Of a stretch of DNA of 64,000 nt, positions 1-7,114 are shown piece by piece. The translations under genes and the position numbers were made by a program. Below the pieces are notes generated by a model, which ran no database searches, had not been told where the DNA came from, and worked only from the letters and a program-made list of their open reading frames with translations. Every line of letters begins with the position of its first letter. Within the stretch, counting starts at the first letter, position 1. The stretch is from Conexivisphaera sp049976725 (lineage in GTDB: Archaea; Thermoproteota; Nitrososphaeria; Conexivisphaerales; Conexivisphaeraceae): NCBI GenBank assembly GCA_049976725.1, contig JBMFHR010000001.1, positions 34,006-98,005 of the forward strand, written 5' to 3'.

Positions 1-135
1 CCCCTCCCTCAGGTTCCCGGAGAGCACGACCTCCCTCACGGAGCTGGCCTCCTCCTCCCCGATGAGGGGTCTCGATATCGGTATGCTCCTCCTCGCTGCC
101 GGCCTCCCTCCCTCTATGGCCAGCCTGTCGTCCAC
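1..135 (-). CDS. DegT/DnrJ/EryC1 family aminotransferase, N-terminal fragment
   Basis: Only the first 45 codons lie in the window; the gene runs off the left edge. Reading the minus strand from GTG at 135, a short leader is followed by I-S-R-P-L-I-G-E-E-E and then V-R-E-V-V-L-S-G, the usual opening of DegT-type PLP sugar aminotransferases. These make amino sugars for surface polysaccharides and glycans. The start is supported by a TATA-like element centred 26-27 nt upstream (leaderless). Sugar nucleotidyltransferases at 7.1-9 kb fit a glycan role. The assignment rests on a short segment and the catalytic lysine is outside the window. Confidence 0.65.
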   Translation of the reverse strand, partial: MDDRLAIEGGRPAARRSIPISRPLIGEEEASSVREVVLSGNLREG

Positions 136-157
136 GCCGGACGCCCGGCCCTCCCGC

Positions 158-165
158 CTTATAAG
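158..165 (-). promoter_or_regulatory. TATA box of the DegT-type gene
   Basis: Palindromic CTTATAAG centred 26-27 nt from the GTG at 135. The spacing fits a leaderless transcript starting at the start codon. Confidence 0.55.
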
Positions 166-355
166 AGAGGTCCTGCGCTTCCGCTGGTCTCCGTGCACCA
201 CACCGTCTGAAGCCGCGGCGATCCGCTGCGGGGACCTCGCCTCGCCCGCAGGTCACGGGCGATTGCCCGCGGGTAGCCGTTGAGGCCAGCGGCGCCGGCC
301 TCCCGCCGCGGGCTTCCTGCCCGAACGCAGGGCGGCGCTCCAATGGCCCGAGCGG
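166..355. other. 190-nt GC-rich intergenic region, no gene recognised
   Basis: No convincing ORF. It holds short overlapping inverted repeats around 244-268 (GCCCG/CGGGC and GGGC-gatt-GCCC), which give alternative hairpins. It could be a leader or a small RNA, or simply GC-rich spacer. I cannot assign it. Confidence 0.3.
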
Positions 356-958
356 TCATCCGGCGGCCACTCGCTCGAGGAAGGTCGAGAGCTCGCGCCA
401 GCCCAGCTCCTCCTTCGGGGGAGGCCTAGCCGCCCCGCGGCCGAACGCCATCAGTATCTGGGGTTCCAGCGAGCCGTCCAGGCCCAGCCCTTCCCTTATG
501 GCATCCCCGATCACGAGCGGCGCCGCCATCCACATGGCGTCCAGCCCTACCGAGACCGCGGCGATCCACATGTTCTCGGCAGCCGCCGCCAACGATTGAG
601 TGGCCATCACCCATTCCACGCGCTCCCTGCCCTCCGCGTGCCTGATCCTAGCGCGGTCCAGGCACAGCAGCACGACGAGCGGCGCGGACGAAATTCTCCT
701 CCTGATCCTCTCGGCCCTCTGGAGGGTATCGATCCCCGTCCCGAACCTCGCCAGATACCTCTCACGCAGAATGTCGGCGAGCTTTGTCTTGGAGCTGGGG
801 CCCATGACCACGAAGCGCCAGGGCTGCGTGTTGTGGGGGCTGGGCGCCCTCGCGCCGGCCCCAAGTATCATCTCCACGGTTTCCCCGGACAGCTCCCCCG
901 ACAGGTCCCTCACGCTCCGCCTGGCGCCTATCGCCTCCAGGCAATTGCTCCCGCTCAA
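356..958 (-). CDS. Nitroreductase family flavoprotein
   Basis: A 200-residue protein of the FMN-dependent nitroreductase fold. It opens with the family signature (A-R-R-S-V-R near residue 14) and then S-P-H-N-T-Q-P-W-R-F near 41-50, which binds FMN in this family and in the C-terminal domain of the F420 ligase FbiB. These proteins reduce nitro compounds, quinones or enones with NAD(P)H or F420H2; the substrate cannot be told here. The start is a TTG 25 nt from the TATA element at 978-988, which it appears to share with the divergent DNA ligase gene. Length is normal. Confidence 0.85.
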   Translation of the reverse strand: MSGSNCLEAIGARRSVRDLSGELSGETVEMILGAGARAPSPHNTQPWRFVVMGPSSKTKLADILRERYLARFGTGIDTLQRAERIRRRISSAPLVVLLCLDRARIRHAEGRERVEWVMATQSLAAAAENMWIAAVSVGLDAMWMAAPLVIGDAIREGLGLDGSLEPQILMAFGRGAARPPPKEELGWRELSTFLERVAAG

Positions 959-1020
959 CGTTCGCTCTGCGCGGCAAGAGTTTATAGGGGTTGGCGGCGC
1001 ATTCCCACACGTTGAGCGGG
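950..1020. promoter_or_regulatory. Symmetric bidirectional promoter with inverted repeat containing both start codons
   Basis: One TATA-like element (978-988) lies at the centre. Twelve perfectly inverted bases flank it: CCCGCTCAACGT at 950-961 and ACGTTGAGCGGG at 1009-1020. Each arm contains the TTG start of one gene (minus at 958, plus at 1012), each 25-29 nt from the TATA centre. Both proteins therefore begin Met-Ser-Gly. This is consistent with one preinitiation site used in both directions to make two leaderless mRNAs. Confidence 0.6.
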
Positions 1021-2799
1021 GACCTTCCCTTCAGCGTGCTGGCCGAGGCTTTCCAGAGGATGGAGGAGGTCACGAGCAGGAACGCCCTGACGGAGATGCT
1101 CATAGATCTGTTCAAGCGCTCACCGCCCGGGATACTCGACCAGATAGTGTACCTGATGCAGGGCAAGCTGTACCCCGACTTCGTGGGTATCGAGCTTGGC
1201 GTCGGCGAGAAGCTCCTCCTCAGGTCCATCTCGCTGGCGGCCGGGCTACCTCAGGAACGCGTGGAGGAACTCTACAGGAGCACCGGCGACGTCGGCAGGG
1301 CCGCCGAGGAAGCCGTGAAGTCCAGGAAGCAGGTGACGCTCTTCCGCGAACCCCTGAGCGTAGGTCGCGTGTACTCGACGCTCGAGAAGATCGCCAGGAT
1401 GTCGGGGGAGGGCGCGCAGGATTCCAAGGTCAGGCTGCTGGCCAGCCTATTCAACGACGCGGAGCCGCTGGAGGCGCGCTACCTCGCCAGGATAGTCATG
1501 GGGAGGCTCAGGCTCGGGGTTGCCGACTACACGGTACTGGACGCGCTCGCCGTCGCGTTCGGGGGCACGAAGGACGCCAGGGAGGTCGTGGAGAGAGCGT
1601 ACAACGTGTCCAGCGACCTCGGGCTGGTCGCGAGGACCGTGGCCTCACAGGGGCTGGCCGGCCTGGAGTCCATAAGGATAACGGTGGGCAGGCCGATCAG
1701 GCCCATGCTCGCCGAGAGGCTCAGCAGCCCGCAGGAGATACTGGAGAAGATCGGGGGGCCCGCGGCGGCCGAGTACAAGTTCGACGGCGAGCGCATGCAG
1801 GTGCACAGGGAGGGCGATCGCGTGATGATATTCTCCAGGAGGCTGGAGAACATAACCTCGCACTACCCTGACGTGGTCGAGATAGTCAGGAACGGCCTCA
1901 AGTCGCAGGACGTCATTGTGGAGGGGGAGGGCGTCGCGTTCAACGCGGACACCGGCGAGTTCCTGCCCTTCCAGGAGCTCATGCACAGGAGGCGCAAGTA
2001 CGGCATCGAGAAGGCAATGGAGGAGTACCCCGTGTCGCTTTACTTCTTCGACGTCATATATGCCGACGGCGTCGACTACACGGTCAAGCCGTACACGGAG
2101 AGGAGGAAGAAGCTGGAGGAGATCGTGAGCCCGAGCGAGCGCCTCAACGTCGCACCGATGATAATCACGAAGGATCCGGACGAGATGGAGCGCTTCATGA
2201 TGGAGGCCATAGAGAGGGGGTGCGAGGGGCTGGTCGTCAAGGATCCGAGGAGCGTCTATCGGGCGGGCGCCAGGGAGTGGTCCTGGATAAAGCTGAAGCG
2301 CGAGTACAGGAGCGAGATGACCGACACGGTTGACCTCGTGATAGTCGGGGCCTTCCACGGGAGAGGAAAGAGGGCCGGCGTTTACGGCGCCTACCTGCTC
2401 GCGGCCTACGACCCGGACAGCGACACTTTCAAGACGGCGTGCAAGGTCGGGACCGGTTTCACCGACGAGGACCTCAGGAGCTTCTACGAGATGCTCCAGC
2501 AGTACAGGATAGATCACAGGCACCCGCGCGTGGACTCGAAGCTGGAGGCCGACGTCTGGTTCGTCCCCCAGGTCGTCATAGAGGTCCTGGCCGCCGAGAT
2601 AACGCTGAGCCCCATACACACGGCCGCCTGGGGATCCGTGAGGCCCAATGCCGGCCTCGCCCTGAGGTTCCCCAGGTACACCGGGAAGCTCCGCACCGAT
2701 AAGGGGCCGGAGGACGCCACGACGGTCAAGGAGCTCCTGGAGATGTACAGGAGCCAGATAAAGAAGATAGAGGAGGCACCGTCCCCCGAGGGCTCCTGA
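1012..2799 (+). CDS. lig: ATP-dependent DNA ligase
   Basis: Seals nicks in double-stranded DNA during replication and repair, using ATP through a ligase-AMP intermediate. The 595-residue protein has an N-terminal DNA-binding domain, the adenylation motif E-Y-K-F-D-G-E-R with its catalytic lysine at about residue 253, motif III (Y-F-F-D-V-I-Y), motif IV (E-G-L-V-V-K-D), motif V (W-I-K-L-K) and a C-terminal OB-fold. The start is TTG 1012, 28 nt from the TATA box, giving the conserved opening L-P-F-S-V-L-A-E-A-F; an earlier TTG at 991 lies too close to the TATA box. Length is typical of archaeal ligases. The cation transporter gene follows 3 nt after the stop. Confidence 0.97.
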   Translation: MSGDLPFSVLAEAFQRMEEVTSRNALTEMLIDLFKRSPPGILDQIVYLMQGKLYPDFVGIELGVGEKLLLRSISLAAGLPQERVEELYRSTGDVGRAAEEAVKSRKQVTLFREPLSVGRVYSTLEKIARMSGEGAQDSKVRLLASLFNDAEPLEARYLARIVMGRLRLGVADYTVLDALAVAFGGTKDAREVVERAYNVSSDLGLVARTVASQGLAGLESIRITVGRPIRPMLAERLSSPQEILEKIGGPAAAEYKFDGERMQVHREGDRVMIFSRRLENITSHYPDVVEIVRNGLKSQDVIVEGEGVAFNADTGEFLPFQELMHRRRKYGIEKAMEEYPVSLYFFDVIYADGVDYTVKPYTERRKKLEEIVSPSERLNVAPMIITKDPDEMERFMMEAIERGCEGLVVKDPRSVYRAGAREWSWIKLKREYRSEMTDTVDLVIVGAFHGRGKRAGVYGAYLLAAYDPDSDTFKTACKVGTGFTDEDLRSFYEMLQQYRIDHRHPRVDSKLEADVWFVPQVVIEVLAAEITLSPIHTAAWGSVRPNAGLALRFPRYTGKLRTDKGPEDATTVKELLEMYRSQIKKIEEAPSPEGS

Positions 2800-2802
2800 T
2801 AG

Positions 2803-3729
2803 ATGTCCGGCGGTACCAGGAGGGCAGTGAGGGCTGCCCTCGCCTCCAACATAGTGCTGCTATCGCTGAAGGTCGTCGTCGCGGCCATCACTGGCAGCTC
2901 CGTCATGTTCGCGGAGTCGCTCCACTCCGCGCTCGACACGATAAACCAGTCCTTCCTGGCGCTCGGCATGAGGCTCAGCTCCGGCGGCAGGAGCCGCGCC
3001 TTCCCTTTCGGCCGCGGGAGGGAGCAGTTCTTCTGGTCGTTCGTCGCGGCCATGAGCACCGCCACGATCTCGAGCGCGTTCTCCGTGCTCGAGGGCGCCG
3101 AGAAACTCCTCCATGGAGGGGAGCTCCACGACCTATGGATCGCCATCGCCGTGGTGCTCGTGGGGATCGTGCTCGAGGGCGCCGCCCTCAGCGTGAGCTT
3201 CAGGTCGTTCGAGCGCGCCAGGATCTCCGAGGGGTTCAAGAGCAGGCTCGCATACGTGCGCGCCACGAGGGACCCGACCCTCCTGGCCGCGCTCTTCGAG
3301 GACGTCGCCTCGGTGTCCGGGCTGGCGGTGGCGCTCCTGTCGCTCCTGGCGGTCGAGGTCACGGGCAACGCCGCGTACGACGCGATGGGATCCGTGGTCG
3401 TCGGGGCAATACTGGCCACCTTCGGCGTCTTCCTGGCTAGGGAGGCGAGGGGGCTGCTCATAGGCGAGGGCCTCACTCAGGAGGAGCTGGATCGCGTCAT
3501 AAGGGCGGTCGCGTCCCATCCCGCGGTTGTCAGGGTCATCGACGTGAGTGGCACTTTCATCGGCGCGGACTCCGCTATAATGGGCGTCGAGGTCAACTTC
3601 AGGGACGGGATGACCACCGACGAAATAGAGAGCGCCGTGAACGAGATAGAGCGCGCGATCCGGCGCGTGTTCCCACAGGCTAAGTACGTGTACGTCGAGG
3701 CCGAGGAGCTGACCCACCCAGGATCCTGA
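2803..3729 (+). CDS. Cation diffusion facilitator (CDF) family transporter
   Basis: A 308-residue membrane protein of the CDF family, which exports Zn2+ or other divalent metals by proton antiport. About six hydrophobic segments occupy residues 10-220. H-S-A-L-D near residue 42 fits the first metal-site HxxxD; the second site is less canonical (E-D-V-A-S near 167). A cytoplasmic domain with the usual alpha/beta fold follows. The gene begins 3 nt after the ligase stop with no obvious ribosome site, so it is probably cotranscribed. Its last 50 nt overlap the 3' end of the convergent hexulose-phosphate synthase gene. Metal specificity cannot be inferred. Confidence 0.88.
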   Translation: MSGGTRRAVRAALASNIVLLSLKVVVAAITGSSVMFAESLHSALDTINQSFLALGMRLSSGGRSRAFPFGRGREQFFWSFVAAMSTATISSAFSVLEGAEKLLHGGELHDLWIAIAVVLVGIVLEGAALSVSFRSFERARISEGFKSRLAYVRATRDPTLLAALFEDVASVSGLAVALLSLLAVEVTGNAAYDAMGSVVVGAILATFGVFLAREARGLLIGEGLTQEELDRVIRAVASHPAVVRVIDVSGTFIGADSAIMGVEVNFRDGMTTDEIESAVNEIERAIRRVFPQAKYVYVEAEELTHPGS

Positions 3730-4360
3730 GGTACTCGGCCGCCCTGGCCGCGGGATCCGGGCTCCTCGTGATGTCCCTCCCCACTACTATGATGTCCGCC
3801 CCCGCGCTGAGGGCCTCCACGGCCGCGCCGAGGTCTATGCCGCCAGCGACCGCCACCCTGAATCCCGCGCTCCTCAGGGACGATATGGCTGACCACCTCC
3901 TGCCCTTGCCCGAGGACTCCTCATCTATCCCCCTGTGTATCACCACGGCATCGGCGCCCTCCGCCTTGGCCACCAAGGAAGTGGGATCGTCCAAGCCTAT
4001 CGAGTCGACGAACGAGAGGATATCCCTCTTCCTGCACTCCTCTACGAACGAGCGTATCGTCTCGGGCGGCGCCGCGCCGCTCACCACAGCGGCGTCCGCG
4101 CCCGCCCCAGCGGCCATCGAGACCTCCAGCTCCGCGGTATCCATCGTCTTCAGGTCGGCCACGATGGGTGATCCGGGCGCCGCCGCCGAGATCCTCCTGA
4201 TGACCGATATGCCCTCGCCCTTTATGAGGGGGGTGCCCGCCTCGAGCACGAGCCTGGATCCCGAGAGCGCCGAGAGCGACCTCACCACCGGCTCGGCCTC
4301 CTGCCAGGACGTGAAGTCCAGCGCGACCTGGAGCGACGGGAACTCGAAGGCTCTGGCCAC
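3680..4360 (-). CDS. hps: 3-hexulose-6-phosphate synthase (OMP decarboxylase superfamily)
   Basis: Catalyses aldol condensation of ribulose 5-phosphate with formaldehyde. In archaea the reverse direction supplies ribulose 5-phosphate when the oxidative pentose phosphate pathway is absent. The 226-residue protein shows A-L-D-F near residue 13, E-A-G-T-P-L-I-K near 40 and the superfamily D-x-K-x-x-D as A-D-L-K-T-M-D near 68-74. E-A-G-T-P and the K-T-M-D form favour hexulose-phosphate synthase over orotidine decarboxylase. GTG 4360 lies 26 nt from a TATA element at 4381-4390. No isomerase gene is seen nearby. The 3' end overlaps the CDF gene by 50 nt. Confidence 0.88.
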   Translation of the reverse strand: MARAFEFPSLQVALDFTSWQEAEPVVRSLSALSGSRLVLEAGTPLIKGEGISVIRRISAAAPGSPIVADLKTMDTAELEVSMAAGAGADAAVVSGAAPPETIRSFVEECRKRDILSFVDSIGLDDPTSLVAKAEGADAVVIHRGIDEESSGKGRRWSAISSLRSAGFRVAVAGGIDLGAAVEALSAGADIIVVGRDITRSPDPAARAAEYLRILGGSAPRPRRTRT

Positions 4361-4380
4361 GCTCCGGTTCCGGAAACGCG

Positions 4381-4390
4381 CAATAAAAAT
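4381..4390 (-). promoter_or_regulatory. TATA box of hps
   Basis: ATTTTTATTG on the minus strand, centred 26 nt from the GTG start at 4360; leaderless spacing. Confidence 0.6.
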
Positions 4391-4462
4391 GATTCCGCCG
4401 CGTTCCGAGCTCGAACTTCTCTATAGATCTTTTCCCAGCTTCCATAGAAAATTGGGTAAGAA

Positions 4463-4540
4463 TTTATATTCAACTGCCCCTCTAAATCAGCAGAGGAGCT
4501 GGTTGCTGGAGGGACCTCGCTGCCCCAGGGGTGATGCGCA
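4463..4540 (+). promoter_or_regulatory. TATA box and 5' leader of the DUF47 gene
   Basis: TTTATATT near 4463-4470 predicts transcription from about 4493, leaving a leader of some 48 nt. A GGGGTGA ribosome-binding site lies just before the ATG at 4541. This is one of the few units here with a real leader. CCTCT/AGAGG near 4480-4497 could form a small hairpin, but much of it lies upstream of the predicted transcription start. Confidence 0.5.
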
Positions 4541-5203
4541 ATGAGCTTCTACATGGGCGAGACCGAGCTGCAGATGAGGCGGCGCATACTCGTGACGCTG
4601 CAGGACATGACCAGGAGGCTCTTGGACGGCACGAGGGCCCTTGTCTCGATGTACGAGTCCATGCAGGACGCCGGATCCGACGGCGACGTCGAGGCTTACC
4701 GGTCCGAGGTCTCCAAGGCTATAGGCGACGTCGAGGCTTACCGGAAGTCGCTGGTCAGGCAGCTGAGCGAGGTCGGCGCCATGCTGATAAACAGGGAGGA
4801 CGTCCTCAGGACCGCCTTCATGCTGGAGGACATAGCCAGCTACCTGGACAGCCTGGCCTTCAGGATATACGCGGGCAGGCAGTACCTGACCGGCATAGGG
4901 TCCCTGGGGGACAGGCTCAGGGAGATGCTGAACCAGACTCTCAGCGCCGTCACGAAGCTGAACGATCTCAGCAGGATCCTCCAGGTGAACCCGGGCAAGG
5001 TTAGCGAGCTGGCCTCCCTGGTGGAGAGGGAGGAGAAGAACATGGACGGACTCTACAGGGATGCGCTCGTGGAGAGCCTCGCCAAGATTAAGGACTTCAA
5101 GCAGCTGCTGGTCTACAGGGACGTCGTGGAGAGGGTGGAGAGGATAGCCGACCTCTCCCTCAGCGCTTCCGAGATGCTCATGATAGTTTCGCTGAGGCTC
5201 TGA
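4541..5203 (+). CDS. DUF47/PhoU-like helical protein
   Basis: A 220-residue all-helical protein. Two halves each contain the PhoU-type pattern: M-L-E-D-I-A-S-Y-L-D-S-L near residue 95 and V-E-R-V-E-R-I-A-D near 196-204, the latter followed by a hydrophobic C-terminus as in DUF47 proteins. DUF47 proteins often accompany phosphate transporters, but no Pit or Pst gene is present here, so the role is open. Codons 48-68 contain an in-frame duplication of G-D-V-E-A-Y-R (see repeat). The stop overlaps the next ATG by one base (TGATG), so endA is probably translationally coupled. Confidence 0.6.
   Translation: MSFYMGETELQMRRRILVTLQDMTRRLLDGTRALVSMYESMQDAGSDGDVEAYRSEVSKAIGDVEAYRKSLVRQLSEVGAMLINREDVLRTAFMLEDIASYLDSLAFRIYAGRQYLTGIGSLGDRLREMLNQTLSAVTKLNDLSRILQVNPGKVSELASLVEREEKNMDGLYRDALVESLAKIKDFKQLLVYRDVVERVERIADLSLSASEMLMIVSLRL
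4682..4744 (+). repeat. 21-nt direct repeat, 42 nt apart, inside the DUF47 gene
   Basis: The same 21 bases occur at 4682-4702 and 4724-4744 and encode G-D-V-E-A-Y-R twice, 14 codons apart. Identical third positions suggest a recent in-frame tandem duplication. Confidence 0.8.
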
Positions 5204-5757
5204 TGCGCATGAGCGCGCCCGCGAGGGGAACCCTGCTCGGCGACCGCGTGCTGGTCATGGACAGGGAGGAGGCCAGACGACTATTCGCCAGCGGCTTCTT
5301 CGGCAAGCCGCTGGGGGTGCCGAAGCCCAGGGGGACAGAGTTCGACGAGCCGCTCGCGCTAGACCTCTTCGAGGCCCGCTACCTCTCGGAGTCCGGCCTC
5401 CTCGAGATCCGCGACGAGGGCGGCAGAGCAGTGGGCAGAGCTGCCCTAAGGAGGAGGTGCGCGCTCTCCGATCCGTACTTCGAGGAGAAGTACAGGGTGT
5501 ACAGGGACCTCAGGAACTCAGGATACGTGGTGGGCGCCGGCATAAAGTTCGGCAGCGACTTCGCGGTGTACGAGCGGGGACCTGGCATAGACCACGCTCC
5601 CTTCCTAGTGCACGTGCTGAAGTCCAGCGATCAGCTGACCGCCAACTACATAGTGTTGGCCGGGAGGCTCGCCACGGCCGTCAGGAAGAAGTTCGTCCTC
5701 GCGGTCGCTGGCAGGAGGCGCACGAGGTACCTGGCGTTCGAGTGGTGGAGGCCCTAG
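5203..5757 (+). CDS. endA: tRNA-splicing endonuclease, archaeal EndA
   Basis: Cleaves pre-tRNA introns at the bulge-helix-bulge motif. The 184-residue protein matches the single-domain archaeal form in length. Its catalytic triad is visible in the C-terminal domain: Tyr in F-A-V-Y-E near residue 125, His in I-D-H-A-P-F-L-V-H near 134 and Lys in V-R-K-K-F-V-L-A near 165, followed by the terminal F-E-W-W. ATG 5203 overlaps the upstream TGA. The last 77 nt overlap the 3' end of the convergent PsiE-like gene. Confidence 0.93.
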   Translation: MRMSAPARGTLLGDRVLVMDREEARRLFASGFFGKPLGVPKPRGTEFDEPLALDLFEARYLSESGLLEIRDEGGRAVGRAALRRRCALSDPYFEEKYRVYRDLRNSGYVVGAGIKFGSDFAVYERGPGIDHAPFLVHVLKSSDQLTANYIVLAGRLATAVRKKFVLAVAGRRRTRYLAFEWWRP

Positions 5758-6121
5758 CCCTGCCGTCCTCGCGCATTGCCGAGCACTTGGCCAGCACGAT
5801 CCGCGACGCCATGAGTATGGCGAGGAATGACGCCAGCGTGACCACGTTGAGGGCGACGAAGCTCTCCGAGTACACGTATATTAGTATCTCCCTCACTATG
5901 AACACGATCGCCGCGTCGAGCGCGTACTCGAGCTTCACCCTGGCCTCGGTGAAGTACTGTGAGACTAGCGCCATCAGCTCCATGAGCACCAGTATGTAGA
6001 GGAGGTCCGCGACGAACTGCTGGAGGGTTTTCTCCAGCGACGAGTAGTTCAGCATGCGTGGGAGGTACGATGCCATTCCAGCTATCGATATTATTATCCC
6101 GACGAAGAGAACAGCCATCAT
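5681..6121 (-). CDS. PsiE-like four-helix membrane protein
   Basis: A 146-residue protein with four hydrophobic segments (about residues 2-20, 36-56, 66-88 and 90-110) and a polar Arg-rich tail produced by reading antisense through the end of endA. Spacing and the R-E-I-L-I-Y-V-Y stretch resemble the PsiE family, whose function is unknown. The first ATGs are at 6121 and 6118, but the reading frame stays open to about 6198 and upstream codons (H-L-A-L-K-V-A-A-A-I) look like the start of the first helix. A TATA-like element near 6194-6202 would start transcription near 6170, leaving no standard codon for a leaderless start, so the N-terminus is uncertain. Confidence 0.6.
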   Translation of the reverse strand: MMAVLFVGIIISIAGMASYLPRMLNYSSLEKTLQQFVADLLYILVLMELMALVSQYFTEARVKLEYALDAAIVFIVREILIYVYSESFVALNVVTLASFLAILMASRIVLAKCSAMREDGRARASTTRTPGTSCASCQRPRGRTSS

Positions 6122-6196
6122 GATCGCGGCGGCTACCTTGAGCGCTAGGTGCTCGTACTGGCGCGACCTCCGCGCTGTGATGGCGCGGCCCGCGCT

Positions 6197-6979
6197 TTAT
6201 GCTTTCCCTGAAGCTGCGCCGGGCTCCGCGCCGGTTGATCCTGCTGCATCCAGTATCTCCCAGTACTCCGCATCCTCCATTATCGCTCTCTGTTCCTCAT
6301 CAACCCTCTTGGCGAGCCGATCGAAGTCCCCCCTCACGGCCTCCGCGAGGTCGCGCGAGCGCCGCGCCGCCAGCTGCGGCCTGTCGGGCAATCCCGCCCT
6401 GCCTATGCTCGCCGTCGAGAGCAGCCAGAGCGCGACCTCGCGCTCCCCCGGCGGTTCCCCCGGCGGTTCCCCGCCGTTCGCCCACCAGAGTGCCCTGAGT
6501 AGGCCGTACGACAGCACGCGCAGCACCTTGCCGCGATACGCCTCCAGCAGCGCGCGCTCGTCGCGCGCCACGGAGGCCAGCACGGGGCCTGGATCGGGTC
6601 CTCCCAGCCTGCTCCTGAGCGCGGCCCTCGCGAACCTCTCGGACGCCACTGGCCTCAGCGAGTCGTGCAGGTAGACGAGCGAGGCCGCGTAGAGGCTTCC
6701 GATTACGGCCGACATGAAGGACTCCTCGGGATTCCTGGCTCCCCCGACCCATCTCCCCTCCACTATGGAGGCGGCCTCCTCGGGCTCCACGGGATCGGTC
6801 GCCAGGGGATCCTCGCCGTCAGCGATCCACGGGACGCTCCAGATCTCCTCCGGCATCACGCGCGCCGCTGCGACGTGCGACACCCTGATGAGCTCGACGC
6901 GGCGCAGGAGTCCCCTCGCGTGCAGTTCCTTTATGACGCGGCGGCTGGACGCGCACGTCGGGTGATAGTATATGCGCAC
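6197..6979 (-). CDS. Thioredoxin-fold (monothiol C-x-x-S) protein, function unknown
   Basis: The 260-residue protein begins with a thioredoxin/glutaredoxin-like strand-helix: I-Y-Y-H-P-T-C-A-S-S near residues 3-12, with one active-site cysteine (CxxS). A W-S-V-P-W-I stretch near 47-52 supplies the expected cis-Pro region. The remaining 170 residues are mostly helical and match nothing I recognise. GTG 6979 lies 26 nt from a TTAAAT element near 7001-7008, so it is probably leaderless. It could be a redox or peroxidase-like protein; no partner gene adjoins it. Confidence 0.5.
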   Translation of the reverse strand: MRIYYHPTCASSRRVIKELHARGLLRRVELIRVSHVAAARVMPEEIWSVPWIADGEDPLATDPVEPEEAASIVEGRWVGGARNPEESFMSAVIGSLYAASLVYLHDSLRPVASERFARAALRSRLGGPDPGPVLASVARDERALLEAYRGKVLRVLSYGLLRALWWANGGEPPGEPPGEREVALWLLSTASIGRAGLPDRPQLAARRSRDLAEAVRGDFDRLAKRVDEEQRAIMEDAEYWEILDAAGSTGAEPGAASGKA

Positions 6980-7114
6980 TGGCCCCCTGCAGCCGAGCCG
7001 GATTTAAGGCTATTCCGGATAGCGTGCCTGGCTAATCCCGGGGAGAACTCGCCGGGCCGGAGCAGCAACTCCCGCGCTGGCCGGATCCCCTCCGGGAGAG
7101 CGATCGCGCTGCTC

